Assembly: GCA_003255065.1 (NCBI GenBank)
Contig: QAOA01002281.1
Location: forward strand, 49,547-113,546
Reading direction: 5' to 3'
Source of the DNA: Cercis canadensis
Lineage: Eukaryota > Streptophyta > Magnoliopsida > Fabales > Fabaceae
DNA length: 64,000 nucleotides
Shown here: piece after piece, positions 10,613 through 22,350 of the stretch
Position numbering within the stretch: the stretch's first letter is position 1
Layout: the number at the start of each line of letters is the position of its first letter
Notes under the pieces: model-generated
What the model was told of the DNA's origin: nothing
Database searches by the model: none
The model's input: only the letters and a program-made list of their open reading frames with translations
Position numbers and translations under genes: made by a program

Positions 10613-10722
10613 NNNNNNNNNNNNNNNNNNNNNNNNNNNNNNNNNNNNNNNNNNNNNNNNNNNNNNNNNNNNNNNNNNNNNNNNNNNNNNNNNNNNNNNN
10701 NNNNNNNNNNNNNNNNNNNNNN
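10613..10722. other. Assembly gap (110 N)
   Basis: A run of 110 N. The left edge is inside Gypsy gag. The right edge is a TA repeat followed by intron-like sequence of the exportin-7 gene. The missing Gypsy body, 3' LTR, remainder of the PPR pseudogene and upstream exportin exons cannot fit in 110 bases, so the true distance must be much larger or the join wrong. Confidence 0.95.
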
Positions 10723-11082
10723 TATATATATATATATATATTGCATATCAAATTGTAGGATATCATATTTCTTGATTTAGTTTTCCAAAAAGCCTCCTGT
10801 CTCCTAAAAGCAAACTACAATTTCAGTTGATGAAACATGCACATCTTATCAGTTACATTTGGACTGAGTAAATTTTTTATGTCTGACAGCAAGTAATTGT
10901 GCAGCCCTCCTGTTTTCTTAGGACCTGTCTAAAAAGTCTCATTTATATTTTACTCTTTTACTATTGAATTTTTCGGACATTATCCTGTATTTTAGCCTCT
11001 TTGAAGAGAGAAGAGGTGTGGGGGGCTGGGAGTACTTTTCTGTTGATTAATTGGCTTGGCTGTTTCTCTTTTCCATGTTAAG

Positions 11083-12685
11083 ATTTTGAAGACCCTTTTT
11101 GAGATCATATTATTTGAAGACTGTGGCAACCAGTGGAGTCTGAGCCGGCCAATGTTGAGCTTAATACTTATTAGTGAGCAGGTACTGCACCTATTAAAAT
11201 TGTATTATTTTTTCATTGGATTTACTGTAAGCAGCTTTGCATGTCTATTTGTGTGTTTTGTTCATGGTTTACAAAATACTTGAGATAACAAAAATTCTAT
11301 ACTATTATAAAGCGGACACCAGTTGTATGACAAAATCAGATTGATAAAAGTTAAAATTAATTAAATTAAGAAAACTTTATAACTACCTCCACAATCCCAT
11401 ATACTTTGGGAACGCACCAAAATGTGTGCAGAATCTAGTAATATATCATCTAGTTACATTTTAATTTTGTCCTTCTGAAAACAATAAAGTTTGCAAAATT
11501 TTCTAACAGTGGATAGCCATTTTGAAAATGTAAAAATACGACATAATATTGAGTTGCACTGTAAATATTATACATAAATAAGTCGATGCTGGAAGATGGT
11601 GGCAGTATTTTGGTAAGCAATTTTGGTGCAGAAAATACAGATTATTGATGTGAATTGGAAAGTAGATTCTTCGTTAACCTTTTTGAACAATTTTTCCTCC
11701 AAATGCAAGTATCTTGGGGGGAGAAAAGTCAAAGCAAGAGCAAGGGAGACCATTTAAATTTTTTTCTTAGCAATTAAACCTTGCACTTATAGTTCACATT
11801 GGAATAGTACATTGAGCATCCATGGGCTTATATCTTTCTATTTGACTATTGTGAGGGTTAAATTGCATTGTTTTCTTTTGTTTCTGATTCCTCGTCTGCT
11901 ACTATTCAATTGTGTGATTTTTCTGTTTCTTGTTTAACATATGTCTAACTGAGAGTTGCTATTTACTTGCAGATATTTTCAGATTTAAAAGCTCAGATTT
12001 TGGCATCACAGGTATTTTCCTTCTCCCTTAAGTCCTGTGTTCATAAAATAGATGGCAAGCACTGAACATTGTGCTTTCATCAAACATAGACAGTTTTTCA
12101 TGTCAAACAAGGGAAGGTATTTATAATAATGATTAAATTGAGAAAACTTCGACCTTGGGTCTTATAATTTTATATTGATATAAGGGTTTCTGATCCAGAT
12201 TATGGATAGGGTCTTTTAAGAGAATATCAAGAATGTGGGAGAAAGAAACGATAAAATCATTCACTGGAAGGTTCTGTTCATTAACTGTTGACATGTATGG
12301 CTCAGAGTTTGTGATTGCCATGCTTACTATTTAACAATCTGTCAAATTGAATGTAATAACTTGATATCAAAAGCCTAATGCAGTTCAATATCACGAACTA
12401 TTCTGTTATCATCCATATCTCAAAGCTATATCTTTTTGTGGGTGGGACTGGAAACAACCACGATTTTCTTACCGTGTATATTTGGGCCAGGGATTGTGTT
12501 TTTCCACACTGTCTATGATGTGACTGTGGTTGGTTCTTCTTTTGCAGCAAATAGATCAGCATCAGCGGCTCTCATTATGTTTTGATAAACTTATGGTTGA
12601 TGTTACTCGAAGCTTAGATTCGAAAAACAGGGATAAGTTCACTCAGAACCTGACCGTATTTCGGCATGAGTTCCGTGCCAAATAA
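11083..12685 (+). CDS. XPO7: Exportin-7 / RanBP16 homologue, last three exons
   Basis: Three in-phase exons encode the C-terminal 91 residues. 11083-11181 reads ILKTLFEIILFEDCGNQWSL and ends ILISEQ. 11973-12011 reads IFSDLKAQILASQ. 12548-12685 begins QIDQHQRLSLCFDKLM and ends NRDKFTQNLTVFRHEFRAK before TAA. All junctions are GT-AG and phase 0. The pattern, including LFEDCxNQWSxSRP and KNRDxFTQNLxxFR, matches the C terminus of animal and plant exportin-7. This is an importin-beta-family karyopherin of HEAT repeats that binds RanGTP and moves cargo across the nuclear pore. Upstream exons lie in or beyond the assembly gap. No damage is visible in this part. Confidence 0.93.
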
Positions 12686-14328
12686 TTCAAGACTATGTTA
12701 AGGAGGCAAATATATAAAATTGGATGGTGTTTGTATGTGATGTCTGCCAAGTGAATCTGCTGCTATGATGCTATCTCTTCTGGAGGCATTTTTGGAATTT
12801 CTTGTTGTGGAAGAAACAACCACATGAGGCGGTTTCTTCATTTTTGTCTATATGAAGAAATGTATTGCTTGTAATTATGGTTCATAGTGTGGAAGTTGGA
12901 GTCTATACTTTATGGTGGTACAGCATAATTCTATTTGTAGCCAGATTTGGGAGATACAGTGTAGACAGATTATGTGAAGAAGATTTGGGAAAAAAGAAGC
13001 AACCTATTGGAGGAGATCAGAACACGGGGAAATAGTTGATAAAGGTGTGAGGGGAAACAAAGGGGATGGGTGATGCTGTATTTAGAAGATCATTCTTTTT
13101 AGGACACTTGTATATTATCCATGATTTTTTTTTAGAAATATGTTGGTTAGCATTTGATATTTTGTATGATAAATTAAATTCTTTGTAGCTCTGGTGAAAA
13201 TGAAAAAAAAAAAAAAAAANAAAAAAAAAAAAAAAAGTTGTGTTAAATGTCTTGCAGAATCACTAATTTTGCTTCCCAAACAAAGCCTTAAATTAAATTT
13301 CTCTGCAATAAATTGTCTTCCAATTAATAAATCATTACATGGAATTTTGAGAGGAAAAACAATAGTGAGTGAAGAAAACTTAAACTTCAAGTCCAGGTAG
13401 AAAATCTATCAACAATAACAAGCTAGTTTATGCATATTCAGGATAGTTTTGCTTGTGAAATGTGTCATGTATCCTATATCAAAGCTCATGTCCAAAAGAA
13501 AAAATACTCCTGTATCAAAGTAAAATTGTTAGACTTTGTTAGTGCTTCGTGTATGCTTCCCTAAGTTCTAATAATTGAGAGCACACCAAAATATTCTAAA
13601 AGCAAATATTTTTTTTTAAAATGTTTATCACTCGGGTGAAATGACAAAAATATTAATCAATCCTGTATTTAGAAGATCATTCTTTTTAGGACGCTTATAT
13701 ATTAGCCATGATTATTGTTTTTGAAATATATTGATTAGCATTTGATATTTTTATGATAATATTAAATTCTTTGTAGCTCTGGTGGAAATGAAAAAAAATA
13801 AAACTATGTGCTTAAATTCTTTGTAGCATTTGATAATTGCTAATTGCTCTCCTGTTGTGTTTTAGCAAGTAAAAAAAAAATTATNAGTAAAAAAAAAAAA
13901 TTATAATTTTTATTCATAGTGCTTCTATTATTTTAGTTGGTCATTTTGTTCTGAAGCATAGAATTTACTTCTGTATGGATACAAGTGCTAGATGAAGTTA
14001 ACCTTATAAACATGTCGAACATATATATAGTATTTAAATGGTTAATTCACCCCTAAATTAATATTAAAAAAACATTACTTAAAATAATCAATTATAATTA
14101 CGGTTCACTTTATGTGCCGCTTATGATTTTATATTAAATTGTATTTTAAAATAATAAATCTTGCTTTGAAATGTAGAAGTATTTTTGAGAATACTACTGG
14201 TATGATTTTAATTTTTGAAAAACAAAATTATAAAATTCAAGGTATTTTGTATATGATTGCTTCACTTTCTATTGACGAATAGGGGCAGAGATAGATAGAT
14301 AGATAGATACAAATTGAAATTAATTAAT
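12686..14328. other. 3' flank of exportin-7 with a duplicated 140-bp block
   Basis: No gene is seen. The block 13073-13210 (TGTATTTAGAAGATCATTC to the poly-A after GGTGAAAATG) is repeated in direct orientation at 13662-13802 with scattered differences. Single Ns at 13220 and 13885 sit in A-rich runs. The first few hundred bases are probably the exportin-7 3' UTR. Confidence 0.6.
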
Positions 14329-14329
14329 A

Positions 14330-14490
14330 TTTTGGTTGCCTTGCCCAAGTATCCTATGAATGTAATCACCCAATTTCCATTAGAGTCATGGATCAAACCA
14401 CCCACACCAGCATTTCCTAGGTTACCTAAACAACTTCCGTCCATGTTCAGTTTAAAAGAATCATGAGCAGGAAGCTTCCACTTAACGATG
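14330..14490 (-). pseudogene. LINE-type RNase H domain fragment
   Basis: The minus-strand translation gives KWKLPAHDSFKLNMDGS followed by NAGVGGLIHDSNGNWV. This is the opening of the plant RNase H-like (RVT_3) domain found at the end of non-LTR retrotransposon ORF2 and in derived host genes. It stops abruptly at an AGAT microsatellite near 14290. No reverse transcriptase is nearby, so it is an isolated relic. Confidence 0.75.
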
Positions 14491-16594
14491 AATCTTAAAA
14501 TAATTTAATAGGAGGTCAAACTGCAAAAGTGAAAATTCTAAAAAAATTACCAAAGCAATTTGGTAAAAAAATTTGAAATATATAGCGTGAAGCTAGGCGT
14601 ATACGCGCATGCAATGGTTCACCATGCATTTGATATCGCCCGCTACCTTGAAACTAGGCCATTGAGTACCCTCATTGCACATTTGCACTCCATGTTACGA
14701 GCCACCAAATCCACCAAAGAGCACAAGCAAACACTGTAATGGCGTTGATATTCCTAACTTTCAATTTACTCAAATTGGTGAGAAGTCGGGGGCGAAGATT
14801 AAGACTGAAAAAATCACTTCTACTGTCAAAAACCCAGCTTGAGCTAAATCATGTGAGATTGAGGACAGTCCCTCAAGTAGTGCATGATATATTCATAGCC
14901 CTATTTAATTATGAAGATGGCAAATTGGAGAAGAGATCAAATGTCTATTATAACAAAACTGATTTACAGGGACAATTTCATAGAGCAAGAGCCAAAAATG
15001 GAACTTGATTCTGCATGTAATTTCATCATTTTTTTCCCCTCAAAAGATAGATAATTTATATTCATCAGCTTATTAATGAACACCAAATGAAACTCCTCAT
15101 AGAGGCAAACTACCTCAACAACGCTAGCTAATGAAAACTAGGTTACAACCTAACTTTATAACTTAATCAATACGACCAGAGAACACACATGTTATAAAAG
15201 ATTTAATGGTATTAAAAGAACGTGTGTGAGAAATTATTATAATATTTTTGTGTTATGTGGTTATTCTGTTCATATAAATAGTTATTTTGTGTAAATTATG
15301 TAGTTATTTTATATATATATATGTGGTTATCAAGTTTAAATATAACATAGAACAATCACTAAAATGAGAGGCACCTAGGAAGACACTTTCTTTTGACATT
15401 ATTGGATATTTTATGCTAAGTTCTAGTACTCCCACAATAATAAGCTCTAGATTAAAGTCTTTATTTTTATTTGGATTTCAATGCCAGCATACCCTTAAGC
15501 TTCAGCTCGTCCTTTCCTTCAGATTCTCCAATAAACGCCTTGAGGAAATTGAGAGAAAGCAGCATCTTTTTCAAACTAAGGTGCTAAAACTTCTCCGATC
15601 TATTATGGTCATGATAGAAAAAGCTAAGGGAGCTCATGCTGCTGAGGAGAACAAGGGAGCAGTAGCTGAGGAGAAGAAAGACTAGTTGCCCTTCCGACAT
15701 TTGCAAATAACATGTTTATGTTAGGATTTATAGAATATATAGGGTCATAGGTTCAATCTTATCACAGGAAGAGTTTTACAATGGATTGAAGATGTCTTGT
15801 CTGACAATTTGGATAGAATGTATTACAATGTGATTGAAAATGTTTTGTTTGATAGTTTGAATTTGAGCTTGACACTGTTGATCTAATCCTGATTTCCTTC
15901 TTCTGTCTTGTAGATAGCGTGAACTACGAAATGTCATTTAACATTATGCTATATAGGCCCTTTGCGTGACTTAGCACTCAATTTTTTATTATGACTTTGG
16001 GCTTGTGAATATGAATCCTATAAGCCTCGAATATGACTTCAGTATCACTCGGCAATTAGTCATTTGATACTTGTTTCCTAGAGAACATTGCCCGGTTCTT
16101 AAGCCACCAAATTCAGGGAGGATCCTTCTTACTAGTGTCTACCAACTGCAACAAGCTTCAGGCAGGAACATGGGTTATGGGTTCTACCAACCCATGATCA
16201 CACCACTCTACTACTACACTACTCTTAACACTCCACTCCATATATCCTGGAGACAGGAGCGGATCTAGAAATGGGGCAGCATATATACCCTTATAAAAAA
16301 TATTTTTTATAAATTTTTTTTACTTTAAATATTTTTTGAGGAGATATAGAATTAGAATTTAGACTTTTATTAAGGGTGTTTTTGACCAAAATTATTGTAA
16401 AAATGGCTACCGTAAAAGCTATTTTTAACTTTGGCACACCACCTATTTTAAAATTTTGAATTTAGCTCGTCAAAATAAATTCAAAAGAGCTTATGTGGAT
16501 ACAATGAGCATATGGTATAAGTTAATCCAAACATCAATACAATTGCTTTCGTAATAGAAAAGCTCAAAGAAGTTGTGTAACGGAACCCAAAAAG
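14491..16594. other. Intergenic, no recognised gene
   Basis: Two short open frames on + (14739-15008 and 15413-15685) have no recognisable domain. The second encodes a charged stretch beginning RLEEIERKQHLFQTKVLK that could be helical or coiled coil. Without splice partners or family resemblance, neither is called a gene. The remainder is AT-rich, with a small TA run near 15311. Confidence 0.45.
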
Positions 16595-16757
16595 GGTCAA
16601 GCACATCAATAATGCAGTTTTTCATTGTAATTATATAAATACGGTATTTTTGAAACTATTTCTTTTGATACCATAGTTTTAAATTTTTTATTTTTTTATT
16701 TTTTTGAAGAAAGAAGAGGGAGAAAAGTTTAGCCTTGTTGAGTGTCGCAATTTCAAA
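16595..16757 (+). repeat. Left terminal inverted repeat of the Mutator-like element
   Basis: About 160 bp, alignable by eye with the reverse complement of 22335-22488, with substitutions and small indels. It is followed inward by short repeats of AAAATGYGACAC type to about 16930. Confidence 0.78.
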
Positions 16758-17189
16758 ATTGCAGTGAAATTGCAGCACTAAGAGAGAAAGAGAGAGAGAG
16801 GGGGGAAGGGGGGGAGAACTTGCGGAACCAAGTTAAAAAAAAAAAAGGCAAAATGTGACACTTGCTTTTGGTCAAAATGCGACACCCCTTTGGTCAAAAT
16901 GTGTAATCCATGGTTCAAAATGCAATAGTGAGATTCTCTGCATGACGAGACTTTCCCATGACAAGATTCCATGCATGCTGAGATTCCTCCTTCTCCTCTT
17001 CACACGCCACCCATTGCTTCTTTCTCTTCTTCCTATTTTTTCATCTTCTTCTCTCTCCTATTTCACCATTCTCCTCTCCATCACCAAAGTATCTTCTCTT
17101 CTTCTCATTCTTGCTCTGCTCTCCGTCTTCTTCTTCTTCTCGGTCTCATTCTTAGTTTTTCTATTGGTTCTTGTTTTTCTTGCACATAT

Positions 17190-19587
17190 ATGGCACATCA
17201 AGCTTTACATCCTGGTCCATTAGATACTTCAGTATTGACAACACAAAACACACATATTTCAAATGTAGTATAAGAAAGACGAGTAAGTTTTTCACATTAA
17301 ACTTAATTAATATTATTTTTCATATATTATAGTTTAAACGAATAAATAATATAAGTATTAAGTTAGATTAATGTTAGAAATAATGTATGTTTAAGTATTA
17401 AATGAGTTAGATTAGTATTAGAAAGAATCTTTTAGTTACAGTTAATATCATGGAGATGTTTATATTATAATGTATGTTAATTATATTTTTCATACAATAA
17501 AATTAGAGGTGAAATATTTAGAAATAATATATATTTATATTTAAGTTAAGTTAAGTTAGATTAGTGTTAAAAAAAATTTAGCTATAGTTAATATAATGTG
17601 GATGTTTATATCATAATGTATATTAGCTAAAAATTTAATGCAATAAAATTTGAGATAAAATATTTAAAAATAATGTATGTTTATATTTAAGTTAGTTTAA
17701 TGTTAGAAATTTTTTTTTAGCAATAGTTAATATTATGAGGATGTTTATATCATAATGTATGTTAACTATCTTACTCATGCAATAAACTTAAGAAGGCATA
17801 AAAGAATATTCATTAATGTAATTTGAGGGTGCTACTTAGCTAGCTTGCAAAAGAGTTCGAAGAGTGTCATGCAGATGCGACAAATGTTATTGTGTATATT
17901 TTGAGATTAATTGGTAGGTGGCTGATACCTGACCTCACAGTGGTGCATGTGCATGTAATGTGCTTGAAATTATTAGAGAACATGGATCAAGTTAGGTGGT
18001 ATAGTTGGGGATCTGCAGTTCTTGCTTACNTGCAATTCTTCCTTACTTATACAGACAACTATACATTGGTTGCATGGAGGGAGCAAAAGAAATAATTGGC
18101 TATTTAACATTGTTGGTGATATGGGTTTGGGAGAGATTTTCCACCATAACTCCAACACAGTTTAGGGACTGCAACCTAAATGAGCCATTTGGCATGCGGT
18201 AAGTTTATATTATTACAATATTATTATTTTATATTTTTTCAGTTCTTAATATTCTTATATTTGTGAATTTTGTATTGTGATTAATATTTATTGAGTGTGG
18301 TTCAAATCGTAGGTGGTACGTTGACTTGGTTTGTAGAGACGTCATGTATCACAATATCCAAGGGTATAGAGATGATCATGTGAGATTTTCTTGATACTGA
18401 TAATGAGAAATGTAATTTATTATACTATATTAAGTATAATTATTTAACTATATTGTGATTTAATATTAGCATATCATATGGGAACCGTACACCGATGAGG
18501 TGTTAACTCGGTTGTCAGGTTACTATATTACTAGCGCCGCAATTTGGACTGCTCGAGTCCCCATCATATTTTTTTCATTGTGGAGTCGTATTACCCATAT
18601 TAGGTACTTTGACAGTTTAAGGGGCAATAACACATCCCTTGGGTGGTAATCTATGATAGGGACTTGCACATAATGACCTTGAGGGGAAAATCAATGACAA
18701 ATTGGGAACAACTCCACGCTAAACACATTGCGGCATAGGATGATCGTAGCAACTGATGTTAGGTTATACAGTTGTCGGATATCCCTACTACACTTGACTA
18801 TATGCGCTAGTACTGGCGCATCACTCGTAGGTGGATGAGTGTAGATAATGCTCTTGCAGAGTATCAGGTAATGATTTTATCTAATTTAAGTTTTAGTTGC
18901 AGTTACACGTGTTTCATGAATATTTTATAATAAAACATTAATATGTGTTCATTATTTCAAAACATGCACCTCCAGTCCAGCATCAACCATTCCAAGAACA
19001 CCATCCACGACAATCCCAGCAGCCTTCATCATTCTAGCAGCCTCCACATTTCAAGGCTTAATCCTCCCAGCGTCAGTTGACCTCAGAGGAATGGAACACC
19101 TTTTAAGGCGAGCTGACGCATCTATGGACCCGGTAGAGGGTTTATTCCATCAGAGTATGACAACTAGCATCATGGGTGGACGCATATAGCACCAGCCATA
19201 GGGGTACCTATGACACCGGGTCCGAGTGCAAGGGGAGGTGTCGGTATAGATGATGCGAGCTCACTACGTCAGAGGTCTGTGTCACGATCTTCGTCTAGAC
19301 GGCATTCCTCTCAACCCTATGACGATGTGACTGGTTCCCTAGCACGTGTCCAGCAGCTGACACACATCGCTCAGTAGCCAGTAGCTGTGGACGCAGTGCC
19401 TAGTGCTTTTATGAGGGGGGGAGTTGATTTGCCACCATATAACATATTTGCCGTTCATGATATTGCCCTCTCGTTATCCCTTGGTGTCGACCTAAGCCAT
19501 GACCTGAACTTGGGACTAGGGTCATCGTATGGTGGATTTTCAAATATGTTAGTTAGTCCCTCTTCAATGCGACTCCCAATGCAATAA
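17190..19587 (+). pseudogene. Plant mobile domain (MAIN-like) pseudogene
   Basis: Exon 1 (ATG 17190 to 17282) reads MAHQALHPGPLDTSVLTTQN, the usual PMD opening (GPxDxSVLxxQ), but ends with an in-frame TAA. The later exons carry the domain. One is about 17825-18198 (YILRLIGRWLIPDLT, YSWGSAVLAY, then ERFSTITPTQFRD). Then come 18313-18379 (RWYVDLVCRDVMY) and 18470-18867 (IWEPYTDEVLTRLSGYY and DYMRQYWRITRRWM-like). A Ser/Gln-rich tail runs to the stop at 19585-19587. Introns are GT-AG. PMD proteins are nuclear factors of the MAIN/MAIL type and are also carried by transposable elements. Several stops are visible, and a 16-bp near-duplication around the N at 18030 breaks the frame. Confidence 0.82.
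17412..17800 (+). repeat. Three tandem copies of a 140-146 bp AT-rich unit
   Basis: The block containing GTTAATATNATGNNGATGTTTATAT recurs with anchors at 17455, 17601 and 17740, so the periods are about 146 and 139. The copies share the TTAGATTAGTGTTAGAA and ATAATGTATGTTA words. It lies in the first intron of the PMD gene. Confidence 0.75.
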
Positions 19588-19611
19588 TCATCAATGTACA
19601 ATTCCACCACA

Positions 19612-20800
19612 ATTCCAAGTGTCGCATCTTTCATTGCTGCCATTCATGTAGGAAATTATGTGTAATTTTCTTTTCAAATGCCGAACACTTTTGTAATCAT
19701 TTTTTGCTTTGCAGGTCATGCTTTTTTATAAGATATTTGGTATGATAAGTCATTTCTTATTTGCTCTTGTGTGAGTTTTATCAAAACATTTGGCTTCTCA
19801 TGGACCATCCCATAAATGACGGACTCAATCACATTATCATCCAGTTTATTGTGATCTTACGTCAGAGTGGGAGATGTGCAAGTATGTGGACCATTGTATT
19901 TTTTGATTTCTCATAATTTGCTCTTTCTCTTCAAACAAGCTAAAAGTTATCAGTTGTACCCGTTACTGTGATTTGGACAAATCAAGCTCCACACATGATG
20001 GTCTGACTCATTAATTATAAATGTTTGATGTATGTAGAGAGAGTATTGTTTGACAACAAGTTGCAAGACATTTTTTGTTTGAAATCTTTGGCCAACATAT
20101 AACTCTTGGCCTCCTTGTCACTCTCTATTGGGTACTCCTCCCATATCATCAGCTATCTACAAAGCATCGTGATTGACGTATGAATAATAAGCTAATAGAA
20201 TAATATATTGTAGTGGTTGTGCATTTTGTGATGTGCTACAACCAGTTTCATTACTAAAGACAATATCAATATTCACGTCCAATAACTGCTCACCATCAGA
20301 GTCAATACTCTCATAATCTCCATCTTTATTGAAATCTTCTTCATCGTGACTTGTATCAATCAAAAGATCAATAGGAGAGTTACCATGACTCATAATCCGA
20401 TTCTCGTAACCAGAACAACTCAGTTCAGTTTCTTCTATGCTTCCCACTTGCCTTGCATCAGAATTCAGCCAATGGTCACTATAATCATAGCCATAAACAT
20501 GTGTTGGCATACAGATTTAACTAGAACTAGGATGAGAATGATGGATAGGAAAAACAGTAACATCTAATTCATAACATCTATCAGATTCCACTTGATTGTA
20601 TGAGGGGAATGAATGAAGAATTGAACTTGGACTAGCTCCATCAACAGTTTCAGGTTGGCAATGATCTTCACCAATCTCATCCTCCACAGTGTTAATCTTG
20701 ATATATATCTCAATTAGACTTAGAGTATTATGTTGAACATTACTTTCAAACATCATCTCAACATCGCTATTAGTCCCCAATGGAAATGAAATAAAAAATA
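19612..20800 (-). pseudogene. mudrA-type transposase, N-terminal remnant
   Basis: Read on the minus strand, the remnant starts near 20800 with SDVEMMFESNVQHNTLSLIE, the end of the N-terminal domain of plant MuDR transposases. An acidic spacer follows. Next comes the DBD-like region ELYVGQRFQTKNVLQLVVKQ with SLICPNHSNGYN and ACLKRK. After that, IKKYNGPHTCTSPTL and DHNKLDDNVI lead to QISYKKA and MAAMKDATLGIVVE near 19612. The catalytic DDE half, which should follow, is absent. The remnant abuts the 3' end of the PMD gene, so the two are tail to tail. Many in-frame stops lie where homologues have Trp or Gln. The N terminus is lost upstream, next to a nested foldback element. Confidence 0.85.
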
Positions 20801-20889
20801 ATAGATTTATTGATATAAAAAATCTATAAATTATTTTGTCAATCACTTGATTTGCTTGAAGACATAGTTTACTATTAACAAAATATTTT

Positions 20890-21305
20890 GGGAAAAGTCT
20901 AAAAAAGCCCTCTGAACTATACACTTTGTACGCTTTAGCCCTCATCCTTCAAAAACATAGGGGAGACCTCCTTCAACTACGAAAATGTGCACTTTACCCT
21001 CACGACCTTGACGTCCGTCCATTAATGGACGGAAGAAGGAATTTGAATATTATAATTTGACCCCAAAACTCTTTAAATATTACTTTTTGACCCTAATTTT
21101 TATAAATTTATTTTTATTTATACCCCTATAAAATTGCACTATGGTCCAAATTAATCACATCATGTGCACATTAATGGACGGACGTCAGGGTCGGGGGGTA
21201 AAGTGCACTTGTTCGTAGTTGAAGGAGGTCTTCCCTATGTTTTTTAAGGATGAGGACTAAAGCGCACAAAGTGTATAGTTTATGAGATTTTTTTAGACTT
21301 TTCCC
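20890..21305. mobile_element. Mutator-type foldback MITE, copy 1
   Basis: 416 bp with long terminal inverted repeats (over 100 bp). It starts GGGAAAAGTCTAAAAAAGCC and ends AGACTTTTCCC; internal matching words include GACGTCCGTCCATTAATGGA and its complement. It is flanked by a perfect 9-bp duplication AAATATTTT (20881-20889 and 21306-21314), as expected for Mutator-like transposition. It has no coding capacity and is nested inside the larger Mutator-like element. A related copy is at 42563-42982. Confidence 0.93.
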
Positions 21306-21912
21306 AAATATTTTAACTTATTTAGTCCACATATATTCTTCAAGTTTAACCCAGTGAGACTCGAACCCTGATACATCATGCCTCGGACCTCATCATACAT
21401 CTGACTATTGTAATATATTAAAAAATGCATATTCTTCATAGACTGTTAATTCATGCACTATTAGTATGTAAACATTTCATATTAACTACCAATACATTTA
21501 TTAATAAATACATCTTCTTTCTAAAATTTATTTTCAAACACTATTAATATATAAAAATTGTTTATTAAAATAAACATTATACATATAACATAATAAAAAT
21601 GTTTACGTAACTTAATAAGCCTTAAAATATTAAACTGAAATAACACATTTATTTTTAATAATATTTTAACATAAAATATATATTACACTACTAGATATAA
21701 TTTAATACAAAATATTTAAATAAAGATACCTTTAAAAGCTCAAAATGTTTAAACTTTAACCTCAACTACCACGAACTTGCACAACACTTTCAAGCTTCAC
21801 AAACTTGCACATCACTTTCAAAATTCACAATGTCTCCTTTCAGAATTATAATTCTTTCTCACAAGTAAGTTTAATCACTCACACCGTGCATTTCTCACTT
21901 GCGTTGTAGATG

Positions 21913-21920
21913 TATTTATA
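21913..21920 (-). promoter_or_regulatory. Putative TATA box for the mudrA remnant
   Basis: On the minus strand, CTCTATAAATACATC gives a good TATAAATA box about 1.1 kb upstream of the first recognisable mudrA codons, inside the right arm of the element. It fits transcription inward from the right terminus. Confidence 0.4.
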
Positions 21921-22134
21921 GAGGTGCAGCAAATGTCGTCACGTAATTCCAAAATGCGTGATGCAAATTCAAAAGTTGTCATGCACTTTCAAAATTCGTC
22001 ATGCAATCTAAAATTTCATCACCGGTTGACGCAATATGAAATATCGTTACACAATTTTAATTAAAAAATTGTTACCATAATTGCGATACTCATAGTCATG
22101 TAGAAGAATCTTTGGAAAAAAAAAAAATCTATGA

Positions 22135-22350
22135 CGTGACGACACTGTTGAGTGTCGACTGTGTTCAGTGCCACAATGTTGCATTTTGGCCTCTTAGTTC
22201 TACAATTGGCCCTTTGGACTTCCACAATTGACCCATTGGAGTTTCGCAATTTGGCTGTTAGTCCCTGTTTAGTGCCACAATTTCACATATGTTTAGTGCC
22301 GTAATTTAAACTTGGTTGGATGTTGAGAACCACAATTTCTCCAATTGCGA
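22135..22350. repeat. Subterminal repeats of the Mutator-like element
   Basis: At least seven variants of a short unit (CCACAATT, TCGCAATT, GTGCCACAATTTCAC and similar) occur at intervals of about 20-40 bp just inside the right terminal repeat. Related words (AAAATGCGACAC, AATTGCAGCACTAAG) occur inside the left one. Such clusters are candidate transposase-binding sites, by inference only. Confidence 0.6.

Noticed and set aside
14739-15008. 89-codon + strand open frame
   Set aside because: No recognisable domain, no splice partners and no family resemblance; listed only as unresolved intergenic sequence.
16855-17223. Hydrophobic open frame that looks like a membrane protein
   Set aside because: The Leu/Ser/Phe runs come from a CTT-rich tract just upstream of the PMD start; only the part from 17190, in another frame, resembles PMD exon 1.
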